Positions 1-9,510 are shown, counted from the stretch's first letter. The stretch is DNA of 39,913 nucleotides from Streptomyces virginiae (GCF_000720455.1 NZ_JOAK01000044.1:1-39913); one strand, 5' to 3'. The notes: a model not told the origin generated them from the sequence alone. A program made the numbers and translations.

Positions 1-137
1 GGCGTGAGGGAGCGGCAGCCGCTGGGGCGGGATCAGGGATGGTTTGGGGGTTTCCCGTCAGTCCCATCGTCTCTCCGCGTCGGGCCGGCCCCCCCGGCCC
101 CGCCCCGGCGTCTTCCGCCGTGCTCGGATCCCGCCCC
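1..137. other. Non-coding edge downstream of thiG
   Basis: I see no credible gene here. The long plus-strand open frame that runs through it is antisense to thiG and looks like a GC-bias shadow. The stretch contains a 7-bp perfect inverted repeat (82-88 with 94-100, C5 loop) that could end the minus-strand thi transcript. The neighbouring gene beyond the window edge is not visible. Confidence 0.5.
82..100 (-). terminator. GC-rich hairpin after thiG
   Basis: GGGCCGG at 82-88 pairs perfectly with CCGGCCC at 94-100 across a five-base loop. It lies about 40 bases past the thiG stop. There is no U-tract, which is common for actinobacterial terminators. The call is inferred from position and structure only. 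Confidence 0.35.
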
Positions 138-2316
<2,179 letters not shown>

Positions 2317-2326
2317 GGGCGTCCAG

Positions 2327-2418
2327 CCCCTCCCTTCGCCGGCATGACCCGGATCAGGTTCGTACGGTCGGAGGCCGGCCAGCCTCCCTCTCAGCCCGGT
2401 GCGCCGGACTCCCGCGAT
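2327..2418 (-). promoter_or_regulatory. TPP (THI-box) riboswitch
   Basis: Read on the minus strand, the element has the conserved core in order: GGGAGTCC, a P2 hairpin CCGG-CGCA-CCGG, CTGAGA (2389-2394), a GC-rich P3 arm, ACCTGATC (2352-2359) and GCGAAGGGA (2331-2339). These are the diagnostic THI-element boxes. It sits just ahead of thiO. The 3' strand of the core overlaps the thiO Shine-Dalgarno, which suggests translational control by thiamine pyrophosphate. Confidence 0.95.
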
Positions 2419-2431
2419 AGGTACGGTTGCC

Positions 2432-2460
2432 AGACTATCCCGGCCGTGGACGGCGGGTAA
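2432..2460 (-). promoter_or_regulatory. Probable promoter of the thi operon
   Basis: On the minus strand TTACCC (2455-2460) is followed after 17 bases by TAGTCT (2432-2437). Transcription would begin near 2425, just ahead of the riboswitch, leaving a leader of about 110 bases before thiO. The -35 match is moderate. Confidence 0.5.
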
Positions 2461-2474
2461 GGCGGCACCTATTC

Positions 2475-2500
2475 CTGACGGAGCGTCAGATGATTAGGGT
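2475..2500 (+). promoter_or_regulatory. Inverted repeat and leaderless -10 before the flavoprotein gene
   Basis: CTGACG (2475-2480) and CGTCAG (2484-2489) form a perfect inverted repeat with a 3-base spacer. TAGGGT follows at 2495-2500, six bases before the GTG at 2507. The -10 position relative to the start codon suggests a leaderless transcript. The repeat occupies the -35/spacer position, where an operator would act. The binding protein is unknown. Confidence 0.45.
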
Positions 2501-2506
2501 GGCCGC

Positions 2507-3727
2507 GTGAGTGAGCAGACGGAACAGAATCAGCGCGGCGTCGTGATCGTCGGCGCCGGAATGGCCGGGGTGCAGACCGCGGTCGCCCTGCGCGAGCAGG
2601 GCTTCACGGGCCCCGTGACCCTGCTGGGAGCCGAACCCCACCAGCCCTACGACCGGCCCCCGCTGTCCAAGGCGGTGCTGCTCGGCAAGGCCGAGGACTC
2701 CGCCTTCGACGTGGACTTCGAGGCCCTGCGCATCGAGCTCCGCCTCGGGACGGAGGTCACCGGACTGCGGGCCGCCGACCGCGAGCTGGACACCGAGGCG
2801 GGACCGGTCCCTTACGGGGTCCTCGTGCTGGCGACCGGCGCGCAGCCGCTGACCCTGCCCGGCGCCGAGGGCGTCCCCGGCGTACACCTGCTGCGCACGC
2901 TGGACGACGCGGCGCGGCTGCGCCCGGTCCTGGCGGCCGCCTCCCGGGTCGTGGTCGTCGGCGCGGGCTGGATCGGCGCCGAGTTCGCCACCGCCGCCCG
3001 GGAGGCCGGCTGCGCGGTGACCGTCGTCGAGGCGGCGGAGCGGGTGCTGGCGGGCGCCCTGCCCGCCGAGGTCGCCGAGCCGATGGCGCGCTGGTACGGG
3101 CAGGCCGGCGCCGAGCTGATCACCGGCGCGAAGGTGGCGGGCGTCGAGGAGGGGCGGGTCCTCCTGGACGACGGGCGGGACCTGCCCGCCGACGCGGTGG
3201 TCGTGGGGATCGGCGCCCGCCCCGCCACCGGCTGGCTGGCCGGGTCCGGCGTGGAACGCGGCGCCGACGGCTCGGTCACCGCCGACGCGCACCTGCTGAC
3301 CTCCCTGCCGGGGGTGTACGCGGTCGGCGACTGCGCCTCCTTCCCCTCCGGGCGGTACGGGGCGCGGCTGCTCGTGCACCACTGGGACAACGCGCTCCAG
3401 GGCCCGAGGGCGGTCGCGGCGAACATCCTGGCCGGGGAACCCGCCGCGGTCTACGACCCGGTGCCGTACTTCTGGTCCGAGCAGTTCGGGCGCTTCGTGC
3501 AGTACGCCGGCCACCACGGCGGGGCCGACGCCCTGGTCCGGCGCGGGGACCCGGCCCAGGAGACCTGGTCGGTGTGCTGGCTGCGGGACGGCGCCCTGGT
3601 CGCGCTCCTCGCGGTCGGGCGGCCCAGGGACCTGGCGCAGGGCCGCAAGCTGATCGAGACGGGCGTCCCGGTCGACCCGGCGAAGATCGCGGACCCCGGC
3701 ACCCCGCTGAAATCGGCCACGGCGTAG
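2507..3727 (+). CDS. Ferredoxin reductase-type FAD/NAD(P) oxidoreductase
   Basis: The 406-residue protein is a pyridine-nucleotide disulphide-type flavoprotein of the ferredoxin/rubredoxin reductase group (relatives BphA4, PuR). In the family it passes electrons from NAD(P)H to a ferredoxin that serves, for example, a cytochrome P450 or dioxygenase. Visible are the FAD site VVIVGAGMAGVQTA near the N-terminus, the RPPLSK segment, the NAD(P) site VVVVGAGWIGAEFA in the middle, AVGDCASF, and a C-terminal reductase domain beginning near VPYFWSEQFG. The GTG start is supported by a TAGGGT -10 six bases upstream. It is divergent from the thi operon. No ferredoxin or P450 gene lies in the window, so its partner is not evident. 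Confidence 0.85.
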   Translation: MSEQTEQNQRGVVIVGAGMAGVQTAVALREQGFTGPVTLLGAEPHQPYDRPPLSKAVLLGKAEDSAFDVDFEALRIELRLGTEVTGLRAADRELDTEAGPVPYGVLVLATGAQPLTLPGAEGVPGVHLLRTLDDAARLRPVLAAASRVVVVGAGWIGAEFATAAREAGCAVTVVEAAERVLAGALPAEVAEPMARWYGQAGAELITGAKVAGVEEGRVLLDDGRDLPADAVVVGIGARPATGWLAGSGVERGADGSVTADAHLLTSLPGVYAVGDCASFPSGRYGARLLVHHWDNALQGPRAVAANILAGEPAAVYDPVPYFWSEQFGRFVQYAGHHGGADALVRRGDPAQETWSVCWLRDGALVALLAVGRPRDLAQGRKLIETGVPVDPAKIADPGTPLKSATA

Positions 3728-3789
3728 CAGGCGGCCCGGGGGCGCGCCACGGACGGGCCGCCCGGGTACCGGCTGTCGGTGGGAGGTGG

Positions 3790-3795
3790 CAGGCT
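3790..3795 (+). promoter_or_regulatory. Candidate leaderless -10 for the Rv2175c-like gene
   Basis: CAGGCT lies exactly six bases before the GTG at 3802 and there is no Shine-Dalgarno at normal distance. A clear -35 is not visible. Confidence 0.3.
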
Positions 3796-3801
3796 TGGCC
3801 T

Positions 3802-4167
3802 GTGACCGAGATTGACGCAAAGATCGATTCCCTCGTCCCCGACTGGCTGTACCTCCCCGACATCGCGGAGATGCTGGACGTCGAGGTGACGCGGGTCCGC
3901 CAGATGGTCAAGGAAGGGCAGCTCATCGCCGTGCGCCGGGGCGAGAACAGGGCCCTGCAGGTTCCGGCCCCCTTCATCGACGGCGACAAGGTGGTCAAGG
4001 GCCTCGTCGGCCTGCTGACCGTCCTGCGCGACGACGGCTTCTCCGACGAGGAGATCCTGGAGTGGCTCTTCACCGCCGACCCGACCCTGCCCGGCACCCC
4101 CGCCCAGGCGCTGAGCGAGAATCGCGGCACGGAGGTGAAGCGCCGCGCTCAGGCGCTCGCCCTCTGA
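3802..4167 (+). CDS. Rv2175c-like DNA-binding protein
   Basis: This small 121-residue protein resembles mycobacterial Rv2175c, a winged-helix DNA-binding protein phosphorylated by the kinase PknL. The N-terminal part (residues about 13-50, [20 protein letters not shown]) is a helix-turn-helix of the excisionase/MerR kind. It is followed by a basic turn ([12 protein letters not shown]) and a C-terminal helical part. The GTG at 3802 is chosen because the encoded residues upstream have no family similarity and a -10-like hexamer lies six bases before. In mycobacteria the gene is near metF-like and pknL genes, and metF is also close here. A PknL-like kinase may lie outside the window (inference). 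The DNA target is unknown. Confidence 0.8.
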   Translation: MTEIDAKIDSLVPDWLYLPDIAEMLDVEVTRVRQMVKEGQLIAVRRGENRALQVPAPFIDGDKVVKGLVGLLTVLRDDGFSDEEILEWLFTADPTLPGTPAQALSENRGTEVKRRAQALAL

Positions 4168-4193
4168 CCTGATCCGCAGTAGCCGGCTCCACC

Positions 4194-4224
4194 GCGGTGT
4201 ACGGGCCCCGTGCCCGTACACCGC
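4194..4224 (+). terminator. 12-bp perfect hairpin between the Rv2175c-like gene and thiE
   Basis: GCGGTGTACGGG (4194-4205) pairs without mismatch with CCCGTACACCGC (4213-4224) over a 7-base loop. It lies 26 bases past the upstream stop and 22 bases before thiE. No U-tract follows. It could terminate the upstream transcript or act in the thiE leader. Confidence 0.55.
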
Positions 4225-4246
4225 CTCCACCACGGGGGGTACACCC

Positions 4247-4882
4247 ATGCAGCTGTCCGACGCCCGGCTCTATCTGTGCACGGACGCCCGCAAGCGCCAG
4301 GGTGACCTCCCCGAGTTCCTCGACGCCGTCCTCGCCGGGGGCGTGGACATCGTCCAGCTCCGCGACAAGGGCATGGAGGCGGGCGAGGAGCTCGAACACC
4401 TCCAGGTCTTCGCCGAGGCCGCACGCCGCCACGGCAGGCTCCTCGCCGTGAACGACCGCGCCGACGTCGCCCACGCCATCGGCTCCGACGTCCTCCACCT
4501 CGGACAGGGCGACATCCCCGTCCCCGCCGCCCGCGCCATCCTCGGCGGCCAGGTGCTGATCGGCCGCTCCTGCCACGCCGAGGACGAGGTCGCCGCGGCC
4601 GCCGCCGAACCGGGCGTGGACTACTTCTGCACCGGGCCCTGCTGGCCCACCCCCACCAAGCCCGGCCGCCACGCCCCCGGCCTGGACCTGGTCCGCTACG
4701 CGGCCTCCCTGAAGCAGGACCGGCCCTGGTTCGCCATCGGCGGCATCGACGCCACGAACCTGGACGAGGTGCTGGACGCCGGTGCCACCCGCGTCGTTGT
4801 CGTCCGCGCGCTCACCGAGGCCTCCGACCCCGGTGCGGCGGCCGCCGACCTCGCCAAGCGCGTCCGGGCCCGGCTCGGCTGA
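4247..4882 (+). CDS. thiE: Thiamine-phosphate synthase ThiE
   Basis: ThiE joins HMP pyrophosphate and thiazole phosphate to give thiamine phosphate. The 211-residue TIM-barrel protein shows VQLRDKGM (substrate/diphosphate contacts), [29 protein letters not shown], the TPTKPGR loop and FAIGGI. Length is normal. The ATG follows a G-rich Shine-Dalgarno (ACGGGGGG) and a 12-bp hairpin. It is separate from thiO-S-G and on the other strand. No TPP riboswitch is visible in its own leader, so its control differs from that of the thi operon. Confidence 0.95.
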   Translation: MQLSDARLYLCTDARKRQGDLPEFLDAVLAGGVDIVQLRDKGMEAGEELEHLQVFAEAARRHGRLLAVNDRADVAHAIGSDVLHLGQGDIPVPAARAILGGQVLIGRSCHAEDEVAAAAAEPGVDYFCTGPCWPTPTKPGRHAPGLDLVRYAASLKQDRPWFAIGGIDATNLDEVLDAGATRVVVVRALTEASDPGAAAADLAKRVRARLG

Positions 4883-4885
4883 GCC

Positions 4886-4929
4886 GCCCGGTCCGGTCCG
4901 GTCCCGCCCGGTCCGGTGCCGCCCGGTCC
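4886..4929 (+). repeat. Short GC-rich direct repeats after thiE
   Basis: GCCCGGTCC occurs at 4886-4894, 4906-4914 and 4921-4929, separated by similar GGTCCGGT sequence. It looks like a small degenerate tandem array just past the thiE stop. No function is evident. Confidence 0.5.
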
Positions 4930-5007
4930 CGTCCGCCCGGACAGTCGGTGGCATTCCGCGCCGCCATAGCCCGTAGAGACCCTTCCGGGCCAGAGGAGAG
5001 CCCGCGG

Positions 5008-5029
5008 GTGTCCAAAAACGTGTCCAAAA
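5008..5029 (+). repeat. Tandem GTGTCCAAAA motif upstream of metF
   Basis: GTGTCCAAAA occurs at 5008-5017 and again at 5020-5029, a 12-base period. It is one of few A-rich stretches nearby and lies about 35 bases upstream of the metF -10. It may be a regulator binding site. The protein is unknown. Confidence 0.45.
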
Positions 5030-5064
5030 GGCGGACGCCGCTTCGGGGAGCGCCGGGCCGCGTC

Positions 5065-5070
5065 TAACCT
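5065..5070 (+). promoter_or_regulatory. metF leaderless -10 element
   Basis: TAACCT is six bases before the metF ATG at 5077, and no Shine-Dalgarno is present. This points to a leaderless transcript. The possible -35 (TTCGGG, 5042-5047, spacer 17) is weak. Confidence 0.5.
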
Positions 5071-5076
5071 GCCCAC

Positions 5077-5991
5077 ATGGCCTCTGGTACCGCTTCCACC
5101 TGGTCGGACCGTGCACACACGGTCCGCGACCTCCTCGCGTCCGGGCGCTCGTACTCCTTCGAGTTCTGGGCCCCGAAGACCGAGAAGGGCGAACGCAACC
5201 TCTGGAACGCCCTCCGCCGGGTCGAGGCGGTATCCCCGAGCTTCGTCTCCGTGACCTACGGAGCCGGCGGCTCCACCCGCGGCGGCACCGTCAAGGCCAC
5301 TCAGGAGATCGCCGCGGACACCACGCTGACCCCGGTCGCGCACCTCACCGCCGTGGACCACTCCATCGCCGAGCTGCGCCACGTCATCGGCCAGTTCGCC
5401 GACGCCGGGATCCGCAACATGCTCGCCCTGCGCGGTGACCCGCCGGGCGACCCGATGGCCGACTGGGTGGCCCACCCCGAGGGCGTGCACTACGCCGCCG
5501 ACCTGGTGCGGCTGCTCAAGGAGTCCGGGGACTTCTGCGTCGGCGTCGCGGCGTTCCCCGAGATGCACCCGCGATCGACCGACTGGGATACGGACATCCG
5601 GCACTTCGTGGACAAGTGCCGTGCGGGCGCGGACTATGCGATCACCCAGATGTTCTTCGATCCCGAGAATTATCTGCGGCTGCGCGACAGCGTCGAGAAG
5701 GCGGGCTGCGAGACCCCGATCATCCCCGAGGTCATGCCTGTTGTGGGCATCAAGCAGCTCGACCGACTGCCCCAGCTCAGCACCGCGGTCTTCCCCGCCG
5801 ACGTGAAAGAGCGCATGCTCGCCGTCAAGGACGACCCGGCCGCTGTACGCTCCATTGGCATCGAGTTCGCCACGGAGTTCTGCGCGCGGCTGCTGTCCGA
5901 AGGTGTACCGGGACTGCACTTCATCACGCTGAACAATTCCACGGCGACCCTCGAGATCTACGAGAACCTGGGCCTGCACCAGCGGGCCTGA
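5077..5991 (+). CDS. metF: Methylenetetrahydrofolate reductase MetF
   Basis: MetF is a flavoenzyme that reduces 5,10-methylene-THF to 5-methyl-THF, the methyl donor for methionine synthesis. The 304-residue protein has family-typical segments: [10 protein letters not shown] near the N-terminus, [52 protein letters not shown], and [15 protein letters not shown]. Instead of the enterobacterial FFPP it has FWAP in the N-terminal motif. The start is set by the -10 element six bases upstream. A membrane protein gene follows after 42 bases and is probably co-transcribed. A direct repeat upstream may be a regulatory site. Confidence 0.95.
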   Translation: MASGTASTWSDRAHTVRDLLASGRSYSFEFWAPKTEKGERNLWNALRRVEAVSPSFVSVTYGAGGSTRGGTVKATQEIAADTTLTPVAHLTAVDHSIAELRHVIGQFADAGIRNMLALRGDPPGDPMADWVAHPEGVHYAADLVRLLKESGDFCVGVAAFPEMHPRSTDWDTDIRHFVDKCRAGADYAITQMFFDPENYLRLRDSVEKAGCETPIIPEVMPVVGIKQLDRLPQLSTAVFPADVKERMLAVKDDPAAVRSIGIEFATEFCARLLSEGVPGLHFITLNNSTATLEIYENLGLHQRA

Positions 5992-6033
5992 CCGGCCGTA
6001 CCCGTGTGACGGCCGTACCGAGAGGGGCCTTGC

Positions 6034-6897
6034 ATGGGTATGACGGTCCTCTACATCGCGTTCGGAATCGTCGCGTTGTGGCTGCTTGCCGAGGTACTGA
6101 TGCAGTACAAGGCCCGGCTCCGCTGGCGCCTGCTCGCCTTCGCCGGCTTCCTCGGCGTGGTCGCCGGGGTGATACTGCCCTCGGTGCCGGTCATCGGCGC
6201 CGGTGCCGCCGCGTTCGCCGTGGGCCAGACCCTGGTGACGCTCTCCTTCCGCAAGGGCTTCGTCGCCGGCTGGGCGCTGCGCCGCGGCGGAGAGCCCGTA
6301 CGCCAGGCCAGGCGCCGCAGGGGAGGGACCGCGAAGCCGGAACCGGCGCTCCAGGTCACCGCCCTGGAGTACGGGGACGCTGACGGGTCCGCGGACGAGC
6401 GGCCGTTCCAGGCCGCGGCCGAAGAGGTCTACAGCCCGCAGCCGGTGCCCGAGGACACCGGGTCCTACGGCATACAGAGTTTCACGACGCCTGCCCCCGA
6501 GGTCGGCCAGACGGCGGCCTTCGCCTCGCCGTTCACCACCGCCGAGCAGGACGCCCACCAGTACGCGGCGTACTACGACCAGCACAGCCAGGGCGGTTAC
6601 GACTACTCCGGCGGTTATGCGACGGGCGAGCAGCAGCAGGTCTACGCCGCCTACTCGGACCCGTACATCGGCACGGGCGGGGGCGTCGTCCCGCCCCAGC
6701 CGTACGACTACACCCCGTACGCCGACTACGGGCAGCAGCAGTACTCCACCGACACCCCGCCCGGCGGCGTCTGGGTGCCGCAGCAGAGATCCACCGACGG
6801 CGGCGGACAGTCCTACCCGGCGGACGAGCAGGGCGGGCAGCCGCCGCAGCAGTACCCGTACCCCCAGCAGGGGGAGTACGGGCAGTACCGCTACTGA
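6034..6897 (+). CDS. Membrane protein with Tyr/Gln/Pro-rich tail, function unknown
   Basis: I do not recognise a named family. The 287-residue product has two hydrophobic segments (about residues 4-20 and 33-63), then a basic stretch (VRQARRRRGG) and a long low-complexity tail. The tail (residues about 120-287) is rich in Tyr, Gln, Gly, Pro and acidic residues, with repeated PYDY/YADYGQQQY-like elements. The start ATG follows GAGAGGGG by 7 bases. By position it is downstream of metF and likely co-transcribed. The positive-inside rule with basic residues after TM2 suggests the tail is cytoplasmic. It ends only 16 bases from the convergent oxidoreductase gene. The tail composition is like that of condensate- or scaffold-forming proteins, but that is speculation. 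Confidence 0.8.
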   Translation: MGMTVLYIAFGIVALWLLAEVLMQYKARLRWRLLAFAGFLGVVAGVILPSVPVIGAGAAAFAVGQTLVTLSFRKGFVAGWALRRGGEPVRQARRRRGGTAKPEPALQVTALEYGDADGSADERPFQAAAEEVYSPQPVPEDTGSYGIQSFTTPAPEVGQTAAFASPFTTAEQDAHQYAAYYDQHSQGGYDYSGGYATGEQQQVYAAYSDPYIGTGGGVVPPQPYDYTPYADYGQQQYSTDTPPGGVWVPQQRSTDGGGQSYPADEQGGQPPQQYPYPQQGEYGQYRY

Positions 6898-6913
6898 GCC
6901 GACCGCGGCCGGG

Positions 6914-8332
6914 TCACTGGGAGCCGCGGAAGCCCGCGCCCTCCACGATCAGCCCGGCCACGAGGGCCCCGGTCATCCCGGCGTGCGCGAGCCCGCCGCC
7001 GGGGTGGGCCCAGCCGCCCGCCAGGTACAGGCCGGGCACGGCCGTGGAGTTGGCCGGGTACAGCAGCCGGCCGCCCGCGCCCGCGAGGGCGGGCGGGGGC
7101 ACCGCGCCGCCCACCGCACCGGTGGCCGCCTCGACGTCGGCCGGGGTGCGCACCTCCTGCCACAACAGCCGCTCCCGCAGGCCCTGTACGGCCTTCTCCG
7201 CGAGGTTGAGCAGCTCCCCGGGCTCCGAGGTCCCCGGGCCGTGCACGGCGCTCACGGTGACCGCCTCGTGCTCCGCGTCGGGCCGCGTGGCGGGATCGTC
7301 GGGCCGCATGACGGTGACCTGCGCCCCGGCGGAGTGCACCAGGGTGCGGTGCACGGTCCCGGCCGGGCGGGCCCCGCGCAGCGCGAGCAGCAGCGTGATC
7401 CGGCCGGGCACCCCGTCGCCGCGGGCCGGTACGGCGTCGGCGGGCCACGGGACCGAACCGGCGGGCAGCTGCCGCGGGTCGATCCCGCAGACGACGCGGT
7501 CGGCGGCCGCCTCGGTTCCGTCGGCCAGCAGCAGGCCGGCCGCCCGGCCACCGCGGACCAGGACCTCGCGCACCTCCGCCCCGAAGACGAAGGCGACCTT
7601 CCGCTCCAGGCAGCGCTCGTACACGGCGGTGGCCAGCGCCCGCATCCCGCCGCTCACGTACCAGCTGCCGAAGGTCTGCTCCATGTACGGGAGCACGGCC
7701 GCCGAGCCGGGAGCCGTGGCGGGGTCGACCCCGTAGCCCCGGACCACCCCGGTCAGCACCTCCGCCAGGGGACCGCCCAGTTCCCGCCCGGCGACCTCGG
7801 CGAGGGTCGGCGTACGGCGGCGGAGCAGGCCGCTGCGCCGCAGGGCCGGGTACGGGTCGCCGCCCAGCGTCCGGCGGGCGCCGTCCCGCAGGGGTTCTTC
7901 CAGCAGCGGGCGGCGGGTGGCGTCCCAGGCGTCCCGGGCACGGCCCAGCACGCCGTTCCAGCGTTCACCGGCGCCCTGGCCGAACGCCGCGTCGAGGGCG
8001 GCGGCGACACCGCCGTGCGAGGCGCCGGGGAGGGTGACGTCGATGCCGTGGCCGGGCAGGACGTGGCGGACGGCCGGGTCGGCCTGAGCCATGTCGACGC
8101 ACGCCTCCAGCGGCCGCTTGCCGGTCTTCACGAAGAGGTCGCGGTAGACGGCCGGCAGGTGGAGCAGCCCGGGCCCGGTGTCGAAGGCGAAGCCCTCGCG
8201 CTCGTACCGGCCGACGGCCCCGCCGTAGGTCGCGCCCCGCTCGTACACCGTCACCTGGTGCCCCGCCACTGCCAGCCGGGCCGCCGTCGCCATCGCGCCC
8301 ATGCCGGCGCCGATCACCGCAATTCGTGCCAT
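6914..8332 (-). CDS. Phytoene desaturase-like FAD oxidoreductase
   Basis: The 472-residue protein belongs to the CrtI/amine-oxidase-type flavoproteins. It has the N-terminal FAD fold ARIAVIGAGMGAMATAARLA, followed by VTVYERGATYGGAVGRY (the GG motif region) and a C-terminal FAD segment PGLYLAGGWAHPGGGLAHAGMTG. Members desaturate or isomerise carotenoids or oxidise other hydrophobic substrates. No crtB/crtE or other carotenoid genes are near, so the substrate cannot be assigned. ATG at 8332 lies seven bases after TAGGCT (minus strand), a leaderless arrangement. It follows the DUF4126 gene by 36 bases on the same strand. Its end faces the end of the Tyr/Gln-rich membrane protein gene. Confidence 0.8.
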   Translation of the reverse strand: MARIAVIGAGMGAMATAARLAVAGHQVTVYERGATYGGAVGRYEREGFAFDTGPGLLHLPAVYRDLFVKTGKRPLEACVDMAQADPAVRHVLPGHGIDVTLPGASHGGVAAALDAAFGQGAGERWNGVLGRARDAWDATRRPLLEEPLRDGARRTLGGDPYPALRRSGLLRRRTPTLAEVAGRELGGPLAEVLTGVVRGYGVDPATAPGSAAVLPYMEQTFGSWYVSGGMRALATAVYERCLERKVAFVFGAEVREVLVRGGRAAGLLLADGTEAAADRVVCGIDPRQLPAGSVPWPADAVPARGDGVPGRITLLLALRGARPAGTVHRTLVHSAGAQVTVMRPDDPATRPDAEHEAVTVSAVHGPGTSEPGELLNLAEKAVQGLRERLLWQEVRTPADVEAATGAVGGAVPPPALAGAGGRLLYPANSTAVPGLYLAGGWAHPGGGLAHAGMTGALVAGLIVEGAGFRGSQ

Positions 8333-8339
8333 GCGGGCG

Positions 8340-8345
8340 AGCCTA
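8340..8345 (-). promoter_or_regulatory. Candidate leaderless -10 of the oxidoreductase gene
   Basis: On the minus strand TAGGCT stands seven bases before the ATG at 8332. No Shine-Dalgarno is visible. It may give the oxidoreductase a promoter separate from the DUF4126 gene. Confidence 0.4.
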
Positions 8346-8368
8346 TGGCCCCGCGCGGGCGCCCGCGG

Positions 8369-8995
8369 TCAGCGGGGTGGGGCCCCGGTGACCTGACGGG
8401 CCTCGGTGGCCAGCCGCTTCTCCTCGCGGCGCTGGGCGCGCCGGCGCAGGAAGCGGCGGATCCGGCTCCAGAGGAAGAAGAGTATGGCCAGCCCGACGAC
8501 GAGCAGGGAGCCCGCGATGATCGCGGCGGCGAGGGGATGGAACATCGCGAAGGTGACCAGGCCCGCCACGCCGAGGTCCTCGGCGATGCTCATCCCCACG
8601 TTGGTGAACGGCTCGGGCGAGGTGTTGATCGCCATCCGGGTGCCGGCCTTCACGAAATGGCTGGCCAGCGCCGTGGTGCCGCCGACCGCCCCGGCGGTGA
8701 TGTCGGAGAGCGAGCCGCTCTGACCGGCCAGCAGGGCGCCGATCACCGCACCCGCCAGCGGGCGGATCACGGTGTGGACGGTGTCCCATATCGAGTCGAC
8801 GTACGGGATCTTGTCGGCGACCGCCTCGCAGAGGAACAGTACGGCGGCGGCGATCAGCACGTCCGTGCGCTGGAGCGACGCGGGAACGTCGTCGGTCAGG
8901 CCGGTACGGCCGAAGATGCCGAGCAGGAGGACCACGGCGTAAGCGTTGATCCCACTGGCCCAGCCGCTGGTGAAGACCAGGGGGAGCACACTCAT
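8369..8995 (-). CDS. DUF4126 family membrane protein
   Basis: The 208-residue protein has five or six hydrophobic helices. Features fitting DUF4126 are SGWASGINAYAVVLLLGIFGR at the N-terminus, KIPYVDSIWDTVHTVIRPLAGA in the middle, and a glycine-rich stretch around AGAVGGTTALASHFVKAGTRMAINTSPEP. The C-terminus after the last helix is strongly basic (RRFLRRRAQRREEKR) and therefore cytoplasmic. The start MSVLPLVF at 8995 is preferred over the longer frame to 9073, because that frame would run into the hairpin at 9055-9093, and CATGAT lies six bases upstream on the minus strand. The function of the family is not established. Confidence 0.8.
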   Translation of the reverse strand: MSVLPLVFTSGWASGINAYAVVLLLGIFGRTGLTDDVPASLQRTDVLIAAAVLFLCEAVADKIPYVDSIWDTVHTVIRPLAGAVIGALLAGQSGSLSDITAGAVGGTTALASHFVKAGTRMAINTSPEPFTNVGMSIAEDLGVAGLVTFAMFHPLAAAIIAGSLLVVGLAILFFLWSRIRRFLRRRAQRREEKRLATEARQVTGAPPR

Positions 8996-9001
8996 CGGAT
9001 C

Positions 9002-9007
9002 ATCATG
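9002..9007 (-). promoter_or_regulatory. Candidate leaderless -10 of the DUF4126 gene
   Basis: CATGAT on the minus strand ends six bases before the ATG at 8995. A convincing -35 is not seen. Confidence 0.3.
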
Positions 9008-9054
9008 CCGTACGGGGGCGTCCGCGGACCGCAGGCCTGCGCAGAACGCAGAAC

Positions 9055-9093
9055 AGTGAGGGGATGGCCGCACGCGGCGGCCATCCCCTCACT
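9055..9093 (-). terminator. 17-bp perfect hairpin after the DUF3040 gene
   Basis: The arms 9055-9071 and 9077-9093 are perfectly complementary over 17 bases with a 5-base loop (ACGCG). The structure begins 16 bases past the DUF3040 stop and stands between it and the DUF4126 gene on the same strand, so it should end the DUF3040 transcript. Confidence 0.8.
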
Positions 9094-9108
9094 CATGCAG
9101 TTCGCGGG

Positions 9109-9510
9109 CTACTGCCCCTGCTCGTCACGGCGGCGCTGCCACCGGTCCTCGATGCGGTTCATCATCGACCGACGCTGCCGGTTGTGGCCGCGGGCCGAAC
9201 CGCCGGTACTTCCGGAGACGGGCTGCTCGCCGGGCTTGGGTGCCTTGCGCCAACCGGTGACCACCAGGACCGTACATCCCAGCATGACGAGGAAGCCCAC
9301 CACGCTGATCCAGAGCACGTTCGGAATGATCACACCGGTCATGAGGAGCGCGATACCCACCACAATGCCTGCGACTGCCTGGTAGACCCGTCGCCGGGTG
9401 TACGTACGCAGTCCGCTTCCCTCAAGCGCTGTCGCGAACTTGGGGTCTTCGGCGTACAGCGCTCGCTCCATCTGCTCGAGCATTCGCTGCTCGTGCTCCG
9501 AGAGCGGCAC
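9109..9510 (-). CDS. DUF3040 family membrane protein
   Basis: The 133-residue protein starts with MPLSEHEQRMLEQMERALYA, the N-terminal signature of DUF3040. It has two adjacent transmembrane helices (about residues 43-62 and 66-87) and a basic, Arg/Gln-rich C-terminus. The GTG start at 9510 is chosen because AGGAGG lies six bases upstream; the open frame extends much further (to 9729) but without similarity. DUF3040 proteins are widespread in actinobacteria and often near cell-division genes. Their function is unknown. A strong hairpin ends the unit. Confidence 0.85.
   Translation of the reverse strand: MPLSEHEQRMLEQMERALYAEDPKFATALEGSGLRTYTRRRVYQAVAGIVVGIALLMTGVIIPNVLWISVVGFLVMLGCTVLVVTGWRKAPKPGEQPVSGSTGGSARGHNRQRRSMMNRIEDRWQRRRDEQGQ

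Noticed and set aside
8354..8367. Perfect 14-bp palindrome CGCGGGCGCCCGCG as operator
   Set aside because: Made only of G and C with no loop or spacing; such palindromes are frequent at this base composition, and it overlaps the end of the DUF4126 gene.
6617..9385. Very long plus-strand open frame (about 922 codons) across the oxidoreductase and DUF4126 genes
   Set aside because: It is antisense to genes with clear families, has no recognisable domain and arises from high GC in third codon positions.
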